Below, one piece after another: positions 33,607 to 46,967 of a stretch of DNA of 64,000 nt. The position numbers were made by a program, and so were the translations under genes. How positions within the stretch are numbered: position 1 is the first letter of the stretch; each line of letters opens with the position of its first letter. The notes beneath the pieces were generated by a model. That model saw nothing but the letters and a program-made list of their open reading frames with translations, did no database searches and was not told where the DNA came from. The DNA comes from Podospora comata (lineage: Eukaryota; Ascomycota; Sordariomycetes; Sordariales; Podosporaceae). Location of the stretch: positions 1,471,001 through 1,535,000 of the forward strand of contig CP071495.1 of assembly GCA_017354895.1 (NCBI GenBank). The letters are read 5' to 3'.

Positions 33607-34483
33607 TTATAACCTCGCCGCCTCGCCCTGAACATTCGTCTCTGGTGGTGGTACCACAGCCTTCTCCTCAGCCTTGACCTCAGCAACCTCCTCCTCAACA
33701 AGGTAATCCACAACCTTAGCGTCAGCAGCCTCCTCCTCAAGGAACTCCTTCGGCGTGAAAGCCCTCCCCTTCCCACTCAAATCAATCTCAGGATCACTCT
33801 CCGCCAACTTAACCGCATCCTCCCAAGCATAAAACCTCTCCGTCAACACATGCTTAATACCGCGCATCGTAACCCGAACCTATTCTCTCATTAGCACACA
33901 CATTCCCCCCCTCCCTTTCCCACCAACAAGGTAAACTCACCTCCCTATCCCTCCCCTGCGCCTCGCTCTTCCCAAACCCCATCTTCCCCCTCTCCCTCTC
34001 CCACGCCCCCGTCGCAATCCTGTTCCGCTCCTTCACGCAAACCCACCACAACCTATGGAGATCCTCCCAACTCTTCCCCCTCAGCTCCTCCACCATCCAC
34101 CCCCGCCCATGCTTCATGTCATCCTCTGGCGAAGCCGCCACCGTCTCCCGGTTGGGGAAAAAGTCCCACAGCCCGTGATCAGGGTCGACCTCGACAGGAG
34201 GCAGCTCCTCGCGGGATCGAGGCTTGGGGAGCGGGTCGTCGGACATGGAGAGCCTCCAGCGGAGACCGGTCCGGCGGAGGGCCGACTGCCCGCGCGATTT
34301 GGACATGTCCTTGTTGGAGCGCGCGCCGGGGTAGGTGTGTCTTTTCAGGAGGGGGGCGGTCGTGGACATGGGGCGGGTTAGGGATAACAGTTGGTGAGAT
34401 ATCCTGGCGGAGGAGGGGGAGGGGGTGAGTCTGAAGGCTGCGCCCAGGGAGGGGCGGACAGCTGAGGCGGCGGCGGTGGCCAT
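33607..34483 (-). CDS. MRPL4: Mitochondrial large-subunit ribosomal protein uL29m (MRPL4/MRP-L47)
   Basis: Two exons (34483-33941, 33879-33607) code for 271 residues. An Ala/Ser/Arg-rich targeting peptide (about 1-40) precedes the conserved MRP-L47 domain: LWDFFPNRE, then GRGWMVEELRGKSWEDLHRL, then WWVCVKERNRIATGAWERER, the uL29 helical hairpin. The C-terminal extension (about 185-271) is fungal in character, with an acidic/Ala-rich tail. uL29m sits near the exit of the mitoribosome peptide tunnel. The intron (33940-33880) has donor GTGAGT and acceptor ATAG and lies between codons. It is divergent from the small membrane protein gene. Confidence 0.93.
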
Positions 34484-34986
34484 GGTGGTGGTGATATATC
34501 GTTCGGTTCGAGAGGTTGTTCGCCGGTGGTAGTAAGTAGTAGGTAGTTCGTGTTTGTGTGGTTTCGGGTTCCTCCCTCCTCTAGCTGGAATGAAATGACT
34601 TCAGTCCCAACTTTCGTCCCCTGGCCGACGTCGACGCTGTATACTGGCTTGGGTCGAGCGGTCGGTGGTCGTGGCGGTGGTCACAAAAGGTCTCCACGAG
34701 CAAAGCAAAAGCCGCTGCTGAACTTGGAGCTGGCTTGCTTGAGAAACCACCACTTTCAAAATTTGGGTGGTCCGAGCGCCTTCCCATCCAGCGGTGGAAA
34801 TGTCAAACGGGAACTTCCGCTCTCTCGTTGAAATCCATCCCACCAATAGGTGCATACGGAGTGCTTTGAAACTGGATATTTGCATATTATTTCCACCACC
34901 ATCGCCCTGAAGCCATCACCACTTCAGCACGACGCCGACTGCACGATACACCGTCTGTTCAATCCTTGAAAGACAAAAGCAAAAAG
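34484..34986. promoter_or_regulatory. uL29m / small membrane protein divergent promoter
   Basis: A 503-bp gap between divergent starts that must hold both promoters. No open frame with protein-like character and no recognised operator. Confidence 0.5.
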
Positions 34987-35271
34987 ATGACCCTCCTCCA
35001 GTACGTCCCATCCCCTTCCCCTCCCTCAAACACCACATCCACTAACGTCTCCAAAAGAACCTACCAAGGCCTCTCCCCCAGAGCCAGACTAGGCGTCGGC
35101 TTCGGCCTCCTCGCCTGGGGCCTCATCGGTCTCAAGCTCTCAGACAAGGCAGAGGAAAAGCTGGGCTACACCCCCACCGAGCAGGACAAGGCCGAGCTCG
35201 ATAAGATGATTCCAAAGATTCACTCTGTACCGAGGGAAAAGCCTTCCTCATCAACATCACCAACGCAATGA
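34987..35271 (+). CDS. Small single-pass membrane protein, function unknown
   Basis: Two exons (34987-35000, 35058-35271) code for 75 residues: MTLLQTYQGLSPRARLGVGF, then GLLAWGLIGLKLSDKAEEKL, then a charged and finally Ser-rich tail. One hydrophobic segment spans about residues 16-31, with Arg12/Arg14 before it and a charged helix after it. The topology and size suggest a mitochondrial membrane protein (inference). The 57-nt intron (35001-35057) has a GTACGT donor, a perfect CTAAC branch and an AAAAG acceptor. It is a multiple of three with no stop, so retention would give a 94-residue form. I have seen similar short fungal proteins but cannot name a function. Confidence 0.75.
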   Translation: MTLLQYVPSPSPPSNTTSTNVSKRTYQGLSPRARLGVGFGLLAWGLIGLKLSDKAEEKLGYTPTEQDKAELDKMIPKIHSVPREKPSSSTSPTQ

Positions 35272-36381
35272 TATCCGGCAGGGGCTGAAAATACAACAAA
35301 TAAATAATTTATACACAAATACCCAGCCAGCGCTTGCTCATTTGAAATCTTCGCAGGGAATCCAAGTCGTGGTGTTGGACAGGCCTGCTTCCAGTTGTTT
35401 GCTTTCTCAGAGACACCATCACCACTCTACCACACATCGTTCTTGCACAAGAAACTCCCTTATAACAACTCACACCCTTCCGCTCTGTTGACCTCCGCTT
35501 CTAAAGTAAAAACGTATGTAAATATGTTCTGACATGATGTACAATGGTTGTCCAGCCAGTTTTCCTGTTCGACTCCCACTTTTCGCCCATTTCAACCTCC
35601 CCACAACCATCATCCCCTTTTCAAACCCTTCCCTTGACTTTTCCCACCCTCCCATTCAACTTTTTTATCATTAATTTTTTTTTTACATCCCTCCCCACTC
35701 CAGGGAACTTGTTCACTGACCATGTTCACAGCAGCATCTATTCCCTCATCCTCCGTCATCCATCTACCCATCCTCCACTCCCCACCCGCTTATTGCCCTC
35801 CCCCCATCCCCCAGTCTATGTTCGTTCGATCGTTCGTTGCAGGTGAGAATTCTGGGAAGAATAAAAACTTGTCTAATGCAAAGCCACGCCACCCCCTAAC
35901 ACACTCCATAAAACAGACGAGGAAAAAAAGAGATAGAAATCTAAGAATCTGATGAACCATCCGCATTGATCAATTGAAGACGCCCACACCGCCAAGCCCA
36001 CCATCCACGTCTGTAGAAAATGCAAACTGCAAACCGCCGAGTTTGTGACCGATCTGATGCAAACGGAGGGGGAATCGAAACTTTTGGGGGATGTGTCACC
36101 CGTGCGTGTATCGGAGGGAGAGGAACACCCAGATCATCATAAGCTCGGAAAACCCACTTTCAGCTCGCAAAACACAAAAGAGAGGAAAAAAACAGAGAAA
36201 CCGCAGGAAAAACCATGAATACAAGACTAAACGAGACCACCCCATTGACTGTGAGAAAGCAAAATGAGCATTAAAACGCCGTTGATGCAGTTTGTTGAGC
36301 GGTGCCCAGCACACTGGGTCGCTATTATGCCGATATTCCTCTCTTTTTCTCCGCTACCGAGTTGCATTTCCGGACGAGTGA
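35272..36381. other. Convergent intergenic region, no gene seen
   Basis: 1.1 kb between the 3' ends of the small membrane protein gene and the transcription factor gene. It has T-rich and CT-rich tracts near 35550-35820. Nothing else was recognised. Confidence 0.5.
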
Positions 36382-39300
36382 CTACCTCGTCGTATAGGGG
36401 AGACGCCTGAATAGTTGAGTCATGTCCAGTGTCGTGTCCACCGCACCGTAGGCCTCATCGATGTCCCCCACTGATCCCATATCCTCCCCCCGCGCAGCCC
36501 CGTCTGTAAGAACCCAATTTTTGACCGACTTTAGCATGTGAATGACGCGCGCAAATCGTTGATCGGGGTTCATAACGAGATCGACGTGCCGTGTTGTCCT
36601 CAAAAGATGGGTCGCCAGCCAGTAAAAATGGATGCCGTCCCTGCAGAATCCATACCGTCCAAGATATGCCGCGGCCGATGGAGGGAACTGGACCGCCATG
36701 TCATGATCCCAATTTGCCTTGAACTTGTCCAAAGCCGTTATCAACGTCTTCAAAGTCTGCGGATCGACAAGGTTCGCAGCAATATCCGTGGGAGTCGTGC
36801 GACCACTACCATGCGGAACAGAGCTCCCTTGCGCATCCACAAACCAGGCGTTGGTCGGCAAAGGAGTGCTAGATCGACTGATGGCATTCCTGCCCTCCAA
36901 TTGAACCTGTCTCATGATGTCGAGTAGGGCATGAATAAGAATAAATTTCCCGTAGAGATTGGTCGACCCCGGCAAAACTCGATAGCTGTTGTCGAGCAAC
37001 GCCTTGAGAACCATGCGCATTTCAGGTTGTGTCGTACGTCGAGTGCCATCGGGATTTCGTCTTTCGGCAGCTGCAGGCCCGCAGAGCCCCAGAGCTTCAG
37101 CACACTCAACCGCGTTGCTCGCCTCCCACGCTGCGTCATCCGCAGGGAGAGGGAGCCGAAGATCGAATGGGGTGAACTCGGGACCGCAGTTGAAATAGAG
37201 CCCCAAAGCCGCGTCGTAGATGAAAATAAGATACATAGTTCTGACACGAGCCTCCTGGCCCACCCAGCGTTGCCAATCAAACTGCGAAACTGGGAAGTTT
37301 TGCGAGGCAAAGCTTGACTGGTGGAGAGGGCTGAAAGACGATTCTCCTTGCGAAAGGTGTAGCAATCCAGCCTTGCGAGCCAGACTGGCAATTAGAGGCC
37401 AAATTCGCCGAGCTTTCTGGCGTTGGGCTGCGGTACCGTGCCAGGTAAACAAAACTTGAACATGTGCGATTGCCTGGAACTCTTCCAGGGCCGAGTTGGA
37501 TGCCCAGTCATATGTTTGCGCAAATCCCTCATCCTGAGCCAGTGAAGCCCTGAACAAAAGAGATGAGCTTTCAAACGAGGTCCTGAGCACTTCCATAATC
37601 TCCCGAATGTTGTCCGGGGGGGTTCGGTCCGAGTAGCACGCGCCTACGATGCACATGGCAGCCAAAAGGCCGACATAGGCGTCCAGGGCGCGGAACGTGG
37701 GAATGTGGACGGTAGCAAAGTGCACGTGATAGTTGGTATACTGTTCCAAGAAATGTCGAATGTTGTCGGGCTGGAAATGATGGTTGACGAGTTGGGCAGT
37801 GGGATTAGTGGGATCAGAGGTGGGGCACAAGAACTCGATGATTCTGCGGGACAGGTGGTGATAGGCGTTAGGATATGAGGGCGGAATTCCCCATGAGGGG
37901 AACGTCAACGAGTCGGTGGCTGTGTCGCCCGGAATGATGCCAACCGCTCGCGCAGAGCCAGAGTTAGGATCGGGCTTGGCCGCGGTCGCCTTCTCCTGTT
38001 CGCAAGTTAGGTCTTTCCACACATTAATGAAGAGATATGAAATGGGGTGTGGGATGGTTCGCACCTGCCTGTGAGAACATCTGCGCCCACTGGTCGCCGC
38101 CCTGGCCGCCGAGGAAGGGCATGCCGGTCCCGTTCTGGGGCATGCTGTAGTTCGCCAGCTGGGGGTTGATGTTGGCCGTCATGTTGTTCGAAACGTCGCC
38201 GCCGGTATAAGTCTGGTCAAAGCTGCCAGGACGCGTCGACGCGCCCATGACAGACCCAGTCATGCTTCTCCTATCGCGATTGGCGTCTTCGATTCGGTTA
38301 ATGCTGCTCGATCTCGACAATTGATTCTGATCGTTGGCCATGTTGGTCATGGCCTCGGGGGCAGAGATCAGGCCAAATGGATGCTGCACCATTCCGTCAC
38401 CCGGAATGCTGGGCATGCCATTCATGTGGTTCACCTCACCTTCAATGGCCTTCTGCTGAGCAGCAGCATTCTTCTTGACGTGCGCCTGCGGGTGAGACAA
38501 ATGGCTCGCACCCGTAGGGTTGCCACGTCTAACCGAGCACTTGATGAAGTGACGCTTGAGGATGTCGCTACGCGAGAAGGTGTCGCGGCACAGGACACAC
38601 ATGTAGGGGCGATCGCCGGTGTCTACGAATACACGTTAGGCTACAGGACACGTCACAGAGCTTTCAGTCGAGTCAACTTACGTCTGAGCAAATGACGCTT
38701 CAGATGCTTGGCATGAAGATAGGTCTTGGTGCAGTGAGGGCAAGGAAACTTGCCGTCCGCATCCTTCTGGGGGATCGGGTTCTTGGCGGTGGTGCCAGGA
38801 GCAGGAGCGGCAGGCCGGCCCGGAGCACTAGGGAGGATGCCTCTGCGGCCCTGGGAACCGACAACGTGAGTCGGCTGGTCGCCACCCTCGGGCAGCATGC
38901 CGTTCTGGCCCATCATGGGGCTCTGACCGTAGGGGGAGCTAATGCCAGCCTGCGGCATTCCGCTAGCCGGCATCGGGCGGAGAACAGGTGGAGCCCGAGC
39001 GCCGGCCGGAGATGGGGCCGGGGCAATTGGCTGAGGATGCGCGGCAGCGGCCGTGGTGTTCGGCATCATGGTGGAGGTGCTGGCGGGATAGCCCTGAGTG
39101 GGATAGCTGTTGTTCATCATGGGGTAGTTTCCAGCGCCGCGTCCAGCACTTTGGTTGGGCGGAGGCGGGTAGCTGGTCATGTTGTTGGTGACGGGAGTAT
39201 TGGGAGCGGAAGGCGTCCGAGAACCGTGGGGATAGTTCCCGTAAGGAGGCTGTTGCATAGCCGGATGGCTGGGTTGGAGCGGCGGCAGGGTCTGCGGAGG

Positions 39301-39429
39301 GAGGCCCGTGGAGTGGTGCTGCTGGTGGTGCTGCTGCTGGATGGGATGCTGTGACACGGCTGGCTGAGAGGAATACGAAGCCGTCGACGTGTTTATGACA
39401 TTCGCCGAGCCGTTTGGCAGACCTTCCAT
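36382..39429 (-). CDS. C2H2 zinc-finger transcription factor with fungal-specific regulatory domain
   Basis: Three exons: 39429-38682, 38622 to about 38065, and about 38012 to 36382, giving 978 residues with the GT-AG choice for intron 2 or 971 with a GC-AG choice (38069/37995). The N-terminal 220 residues are Pro/Gln/Asn/Ser-rich (activation-like). Finger 1 is C230-C233-H246-H250, with His250 split by intron 1; the linker HTGDRPY leads to finger 2, C258-C261-H274-C278, a C2HC form. The middle is disordered. The C-terminal half (from about 450) is a fungal_trans-like all-helical domain, including YTNYHVHFATVHIPTF and EEFQAIAHVQVLFTWHGTAA. It resembles the fungal Klf1/Azf-type family with this architecture. 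It is a nuclear DNA-binding regulator whose targets cannot be read from sequence. Confidence 0.88.
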
Positions 39430-42400
39430 AATCCGTCACACAAATACCTTAAAGTGGCGAGCACAGAATAACCATCCGAGGCCTTGGGGGGCGTCGAAGG
39501 GCTCTTTTGCGCGCGTTGGGGGAAGAGTAGTCGGTGCTACTCGTGAGGACGGGCGATGCAACAACGCGTCGTGTGCACGGGGGTGATGATATGCCTCAGT
39601 CGGCGCGCGCTCTCGCTTGGGCAGAAGGGGGCAGGCAGCAAGAGCTGTTTGTTCCTTTGTCGGCTGTCGCAGGACTCGGAACCGGGACGACAGGCTTCTG
39701 ATAGAAGGTCAGATGCAATGCGCCGGACGGTGATCTGGCTGTGCAACAATTGTCGCGATGATGCGTCGTCGTCAAAGGTTGGCGCGTGTCGGTGGTGGTG
39801 GTGCTCGTGGGTGGAGAATACCCTACCCTTAAGCGGAAAGTTGAGGCTCAAAGGAAAAAGATGGTGAGTGGAGAGAAATGGAGAGGTTTGAGTGGAAAGT
39901 CGGGTGGAGACTGCCTCTTTTTGTGCTGCTGGATTTGGGTCTTGGGGGGGGTGGTGTGTGAGGGGAGCTGTCAGGTACTTGCTGATGGCGGCCGGCGGGC
40001 AGTGGGTGGGTTATACAGTTCCTGGCTGGCAGCCGTTGGGTACCTCCTGGGAGCAGCCTGGTGGGGACCGAGCTGGGATTGTGGGAATTGTGGGATTGCA
40101 ATGGTGGAGGGTCCTCCCAAAATTTCCCAGGTGAAATATGGAGAATCGTCCGGAAATCAAGCCTTTTGAGCGGTGGGGAGCGAGTTTGATGAAACCCAAT
40201 TGTGCGAGTCGATTAGGTCTTTGGGTATTCGACGCTGGCGAGGGAAAGAGAAAGGGCTTGGCTTTGCTGTGCTTTTGCTTTGGTTTGGGCAGTCGCGCAG
40301 ACAGGATGTGGACGAGGGAAAAAAGAAGTGAAAGTGGATAAAAACAAGGGAAGGGAATGGGGACCGGCACTCAGGTAAAAAGAAAAGAGACTTGACTTGC
40401 GTCTGGTGGCATCTTTTGGCAGGTGGCAGGGTAAAAATGCCCAGGGGGAGCAAGTGAAGAAAGAACTGAAAAAATAAGAATAAAAAAATACAGTTACAAG
40501 AGGCAAGTCACGTCCACCTGGTCGTGCTCTGTTTTGGCGGCCATGTAAAAAGACCGGAAGCGTGTTTCTACCTACTCGCACACACCTTGGCTTGCCCCTC
40601 GTACCCGGACTTGGGCAAAAGCCATTTACTTCATCTCGAGGAATAAAGTTTGCTTACTCCGAGATTCTGTTGAATCAGCAGACTACAAATACTACTCCCA
40701 TCAAGATGCCCTCACCTCTACACATATGAATTGCCCGCCTGTTACAGAATGTCCCGGTACCGCATCCGAAATGTCTGAATTTTTGCAACAAAGCGACTCG
40801 ACGGACGAGGGCTGGGCGGTGACCTCATCAATACAGTGCGGCATGCACGGCGTACTTGTGCGGCAGGCGGTAGCGACAGGGACCTGTGGTGGTGGTCAAA
40901 GGGACGTCCTTGGCAAGTGGTCTGAGGTGGGATAGCAGAGGCAGGGACTGGGCTGGGAGGAACCACGCTCCGAGCAAGGACACTGGTTGGGTGGTGTCCA
41001 GTAGGGTGGTTGCCGATACATGTGATGCTTCAAAACGGCAACCAGCGACGCCCAAAGGACCGCCATGGACAGCCAATGTTGATACGAAATGCCATAGAGT
41101 TCTGGGCCCGAGACGTGGCGTTGAAGGTCCAGACGCCATCCGCAGTCCAAGATGTGATCAGACTGGTAGGACCTTGGCTGTTTTATCCAGCGGCAAGATT
41201 TGCCCATTCCATGCCGTGGTGTTGATAACTTGATGCGTGCTTTTCCAGCATCCACTCATCACAAGTTGGATAATGGCCATGTTTCCAAACGGAAGTCGAC
41301 GGGAGCGGAGGGGCTTCCAGTCTCGCGGAAACACTAGCCCAGACAGGTATCACAGGAGATGGGCACTATGCCAAAAGCATCGCCGCCTGCTGTCTGTGAC
41401 GTTTTCGGTTTGTACTGTGTGCTCTTTGCGAAAACGACGACGCCGCCACCAATCTCGAAGTTACCGCCCACAACCCGCCGACATGTTTGAATGTATTGGA
41501 AATACGCGGATTCGTAATCCTGTACTTTTTGTCCAAAAGGGGTGGTCCGCTGGCAATACTCACAGACATTATTTAAAGAAGTGCTGGATCGGTGCTATGA
41601 CTGGCTACTTCTCTTGTAGTTTTTTTCCCTATCTCGATATGCTGGTGATCTGATATCGATGACACTTGAACCGCATCAACATCAAACCTACACTTCTTCT
41701 CGCCTCACCTTTTGTGTCTTCGCTGGCCGACGATCAGATCAGCAACAAGAGCGGTCACGGGGGTTTTTTCTCTCTCGCAGTTTCTGTTACGCGGTCTTCT
41801 CGGGATGACTGCCATCGCCTCACCCAAAGAGGCATCTCCGTGTTTGTTAATAATCGGCTGCCAGGGGGCAAATTCTCGATGGTGTTTTTGTCTATCGATT
41901 TTTCCAAGTCTGAGCACTTTCTTGGACGACGATGACAACAACGGCCAACAGGACAGACGCACCACCACCTGGCCTCGGTGACGAGAAAGACGGGCTTCTC
42001 CCTCTGCTGTTGCTGTTGTGGTCGTCTGAGAGCCATCAGATCCATGACCCCAGGCCGTGATGGCGTGGATGGCGTGGACAGCGGGACGACCGAATCGTCG
42101 CAGAACTTGCGGTGAGGAATTGTGCCGCATTGGTTCCGTCGGGTAGTTCGGTTATCTCAGCGGCTGTCGGATGCTGTGCCTGTTCTTCCTTGGAATTTCC
42201 ATTCATAACTCGATCACCTTGACAGCCAACAACGCCTGAAAATATAACGAGATCTGACCTCTCTTGTGGTGGGAGGTGGTGGTTACAGTCCCACGTAATA
42301 TTACTACACCGTACAACCAGCCCCCCAACGCCCGTCTGCGGCAGCAAAGCAACAAATCATCAACGGGGTGGTCAGCTCATGGCACTTGCATATATTATGC

Positions 42401-45400
42401 AATCGTGCAGCGTGCCGTTCGCCCTTCACAAAACAACAGACGGCCACATTCTGTATGAATTGGCAGAATGAGTCCCTTGATGTCCGCTGTGGTCCGGGTG
42501 TGGCTCGCTCCTGACTGAATTGGTGTGATGATGTGCAGCCTCCACGAGTCAAGGTGGTGAGTGAAAGCCGCACGCGAAACCGCCCCAGACATGCATCCCT
42601 GCCCTGCCACTCTCCATCCATTCCACTTCTGCCTCGGCTTGTCGTTGCGGTGCAGGGGGCAAGCAGAGGAATTTGATGCCGAGAAAGAGGGGGCTCATTG
42701 CTTGGCATCTAGGTGTTGCTGACGCCGCACTGTGTCCCGTATGGACATCATCACCTTCTGCGAATACCGTCAACAAAGTCTGATCTCTCACTCTCGCTGA
42801 AACACCGCATAGCTTCCCTGTGTTTTTGGAATGGAATGCAGACTCGCCCAACGGGGACTCATTGGTTCTCACTCCTCAGGCCTCAGGGTCTTTCGAGCCA
42901 AGGCGGGGCTCTTGGCCCCTCTTTCTTTGGTGGATGATGGTTTATCCTCTAGCCCACGATGCCTTATTACAACGTCCCTACTGCACAATGCGCTTGAGGC
43001 ATCGATCAATAGAAACAGCCTGGACAGATCTGGACATTTCCCCATTTTCCTAGCGCGCGCGCGACAGCCGCCAGCTCGAGTATTATTCTTCGTTGCAACT
43101 TGACAACCCAAGAGCCCAAAGACGGGAGGTTGGTAGGTAGGTACTTTGGACTCGAGACGCGTCCTGGCATCCCGCGCACGGCGTCGGGTGAAAGTGGCCC
43201 CTCCAGGGGGATCGATCAACTAATGACGAGTGGAGATGCTCTTTGGGCGATCCAAGGGGAGCAGACGGCGGGCGAGGTGGGACGGTCTCCGTGAGGCTCT
43301 GGGAGGGTCTTCGTCGTGAACCCACACCTGCGGGTTCTGTGCGACATCAAAAGGGAAAAACTGGAGATGGCCCCGATGGATTGAGGGGCGTTTTCTAGAA
43401 GCGCGGGAGCTCCACCAAGATCTCTTCAGCACATATCAAAAGCAATATCATATCGCATTATGGACACAAACCTCAACCTTGAATTCTCTTCCCGGCTCGG
43501 GACGCTCACAGCCATCACGACCTCACCCGTACGTTGCGGTCGAGACAATCCCCCGGCCTCGCTCACCCTCACAACGTCACAACGCCCGCCCACCTAGCCA
43601 GACGCCAAGCCCTGCACTGGGTGTTGTTCGCCCTTCATATCGGCGTCGGGGGAAAAGCCGACAGCGACAACAACATGCCACGTCGCTCGCCCGGCGAGTC
43701 AGGCCTGGATGCGTCCCCTCACGAGAAAGCAACGGAAACGGCAACGACAACGACAACACCTGCCAGATCCAACCTCGAGTGCCGCCGGCGCTATCCATCG
43801 GCTAGAGGTGCTGGCTTAAACAACATGTGGGGTGGTGGTCCGAGTTGCAAGTCATTTAGTCCGTGGCTTGTCGTCTGCCACTGCCAGGCAGGCAGACAGA
43901 CACCCGACGCAGACAGACTGGAAAGCTAACCTGGGTAAACCGCTAGCCATCTGTCACTGGGGAGCCCAAGGTCGACGGTCGACAGGAAGGGAGCTGCCCT
44001 GGGTTCCATGGTTGGGCCGAATTGGCTTTCATATCTCGAAATCGATGGCGGGGTGAAGTTCCCAAGTCCCAAGCCTCCCCGTCTGGCTGCCCACAAAAAA
44101 AAGGGCCCCCTCATCTGGTCTCGTTCCCCCAACTTTTGGCTGAATCCAGCGAACGATTGGCGCGAGTATCCATTCCCGGCGTTAAAACCGACCCAACACG
44201 TCCCGTCCGTCGTCGAACCCTGGTCGATGTGGCGTTCATGATGCGCGAACTCTGTGGGACCCCAGACACGCCAGAGCAAAACCTAAAAACGAGTTCACCT
44301 CATCATAGCACTGTTGAATCCCGTCACCAACCTTCAACAACAAAACAGTCCTTCGGTAGGACTCTCTTGTTGGCCAGGGCTGCTGCTGTGTAATCAGTAG
44401 CCAGCGGTCCTATGTCGGCCAGAATTCCTGGAAGCCGGTATCAAGCGAGAAATCTCTTCCAGATCACCAGTGCTGCAAACAATTTGCTCACCCACTGATC
44501 CTCTGTACATGGCCTTGTACGACAGGCGCACAGCAGATGATGGGCAATTGGCGGCATGGTTGCATCATCACCCCCCGCTCTCAAAGCAGGCAAGATGCCG
44601 CAGCAATCCCACCCTCCGCCGCCTGTGCTCATCTCCGGAACAGCGGACCACGCTCCAACGCCAGGTACTGGGCAAGCCGGCAAGCGAGATCTTTTTTTTT
44701 GTATCAGCAGCATTCCATCTTATCTGGAAATGCTTTGCTCATCACCAGTATAGAGCCCCTAATGATGCGTCAATACACGACACCTACCTTCGGCAACACC
44801 TCACGGCAATTGAGGACCGAGATCCGGCCGATAGATCACATCCAGATATCACTCGCCATCTTGTCCCCCCACGAATTCCAGATACGATTCTGCTCTACCC
44901 TGGAACCGTTTGATTCCAATGTTACCTCACTACTAATCATAGACAGTCGTGGAACAAATGAAGGTTTTAATATCATCGCTATCAATCATTCCCCGGCACT
45001 CTGCCCCCGCCTTTGACAGCAAACGGTGCGATGTCGGCGGCACTGCCCAGAACGGTAAGCCGTCCTCGAAGCCACGCCATCCGTCGATCGCCACGGGGAT
45101 GTGTTTTTCACCGCACACCACACGCCAACATCGGTCTGAAGGAAGCCAAAAAACATACAATGTGCTGTACACGCGGTACGCGCCACTAATAAGGCTATTT
45201 GTCTGGCAGATGATCAGTGATCAGATAACGGGCTGTAGGTCTACAGAACACCGAACATAGTCCGCGGAGAAGACTGGCCGCTCCCGCTACCGCTCCCGGC
45301 TCCTCACCTGCTGTTTTGACGCCATCTCCGAAGAGAAAAGCGGCCAAGTGTGCGGATGCACAACAGGAAAATAAGTTGGTCAGAAGCATGTGCTGGTGAT

Positions 45401-46572
45401 AGCTCACACGGCATTCAATGGTTCTGGCGTCCAATGGTGAGAACGAGCCTGGCAAATAAGAGCGTCATTGGTCGGCAGGGCAGACCGACAGTGCCGGTGC
45501 TGGCTAAGCACCACCTCAAACACATATCGCTCACTCACCCTTGAGGGATGTGACTGGGCAATAAACGGGCACGTATTACGATACACGGGCTGTATTTCGT
45601 ACCGAACACTGCGGTCACCACCACCACCACAGCCTCCGCTTGATGAAAATGCGCACTCAACTTGGTCGTCGTCACGATGACATGACAGCGACGGAAAGAA
45701 GGCATTTTCCCTGCTTCAAGACGATTTCCATCTTCGATATTCAACACAGTTGGGATCTCGGCTGACTACCAGACCAATGCCAGCCCCCTCGAGTCATGGC
45801 GGCGCCTGCGCACCCATGCCCAGTCGTCCACACCTTGCCATCGGAGTTCGCTCCGGGCTTGTACCCTGTTTGTCACATCGCCGCTTGTCTTTTTTCCTTT
45901 TTTTTCCCTTCTTCTTCCCTTTTCCGTTTGTTGAGAGCCAGTGGCTGGCAACTGTCACAAAATTTCTTAATAAGCCGCCTCGGGTGCCGGAAGAAGAGTT
46001 TCAAGCAGGACGTGTGACCTTCTTTTGCTCGAACTGCCGCTGTCGCAGAAGAAAAGGGGGCGATGTTATGTTTATGTTTGTTGTCGGGAAAGGGGGTGGA
46101 AAGCGGTCTGGTCTGTCTGTCTGACGGTTTTTGCTTCTCTCCCCGCTTCTTTTTCTCTCCCCCGACCGACCGTCCCATTTTTTTGCTGCAACCGCCAACT
46201 TTTTCTCAACCCCCACCTTGCGTCCAATGACATGTTTCTAGCATCGGGCATTTGTACAATTTTGTGTAACGTGAGATCTCGAACCGGGGTTTGTGCGTGG
46301 CGGTTCGGTGGTGGTGGGTTGGATATTTTTTATCCACAACTTTTTTGTCACTGAGATTCACCAAAAAGGTTATTGTTCCCTCTTGTTTTTCGCGCACAGT
46401 GTACTATCTAGACTTCTTTCTATCTAGTAGGAGGAGGAGCGGAGGAGATTCCGCACTGTAGACTTTGACAAGCGGCGCCGAATATTGACCGACACACGGT
46501 CTATTGAAATAAACGACATCGCGCCGGACCCTTTTTTTTATTATTTTTATTTGGTCGGCAGTTCATTGTGTG

Positions 46573-46591
46573 GTGTGTGTGTGTGTGTGTG
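46573..46591. repeat. (GT)n microsatellite
   Basis: About nine GT units followed by CT-rich and T-rich sequence, in the gene-poor region. Confidence 0.9.
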
Positions 46592-46740
46592 CTCCTTTTT
46601 TTTTTCTTTTCGATCGAGTTTACAACACGGTGTGCCGGGTGCCTTACCGCCGCCGCCCGGAGTCTACCCGTATGTACACAGTGTTTTGATGGTGTGTATG
46701 TACAAAGAGATCGATCATCATCATCATCCTCGGGTAGTTT

Positions 46741-46757
46741 GACGGACGGACGGACGG
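46741..46757. repeat. (GACG)n tetranucleotide repeat
   Basis: Four tandem units of GACG in the same cluster of simple repeats. Confidence 0.9.
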
Positions 46758-46906
46758 ATGTGGGAGGGGTTGGGGTTGGCAGGTCCGGAGGTTCCCGCGG
46801 TTGGTTTTTTTTTTGGGCAACGACTATACATACGTCGAGGATCGAGAATCTTGGATATGTATCTCGAGAAATCACGATCACGATGGCGCGAAGAACGTGA
46901 AAACCA

Positions 46907-46967
46907 TTTTTTTTTTTTTTTCATCTTTCATTTTTTTTTATTTTTTTTTGTTTTTTATTTTTTTACT
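46907..46967. repeat. T-rich tract
   Basis: Runs of 8-14 T broken by single bases over about 60 bp. It resembles a nucleosome-excluding promoter tract, or an A-rich tract if read on the other strand. Confidence 0.85.

Noticed and set aside
41237-41653. 138-codon frame in the gene-poor region
   Set aside because: Composition is Arg/Ser/Cys-rich and unlike neighbouring proteins, with no domain and overlapping frames.
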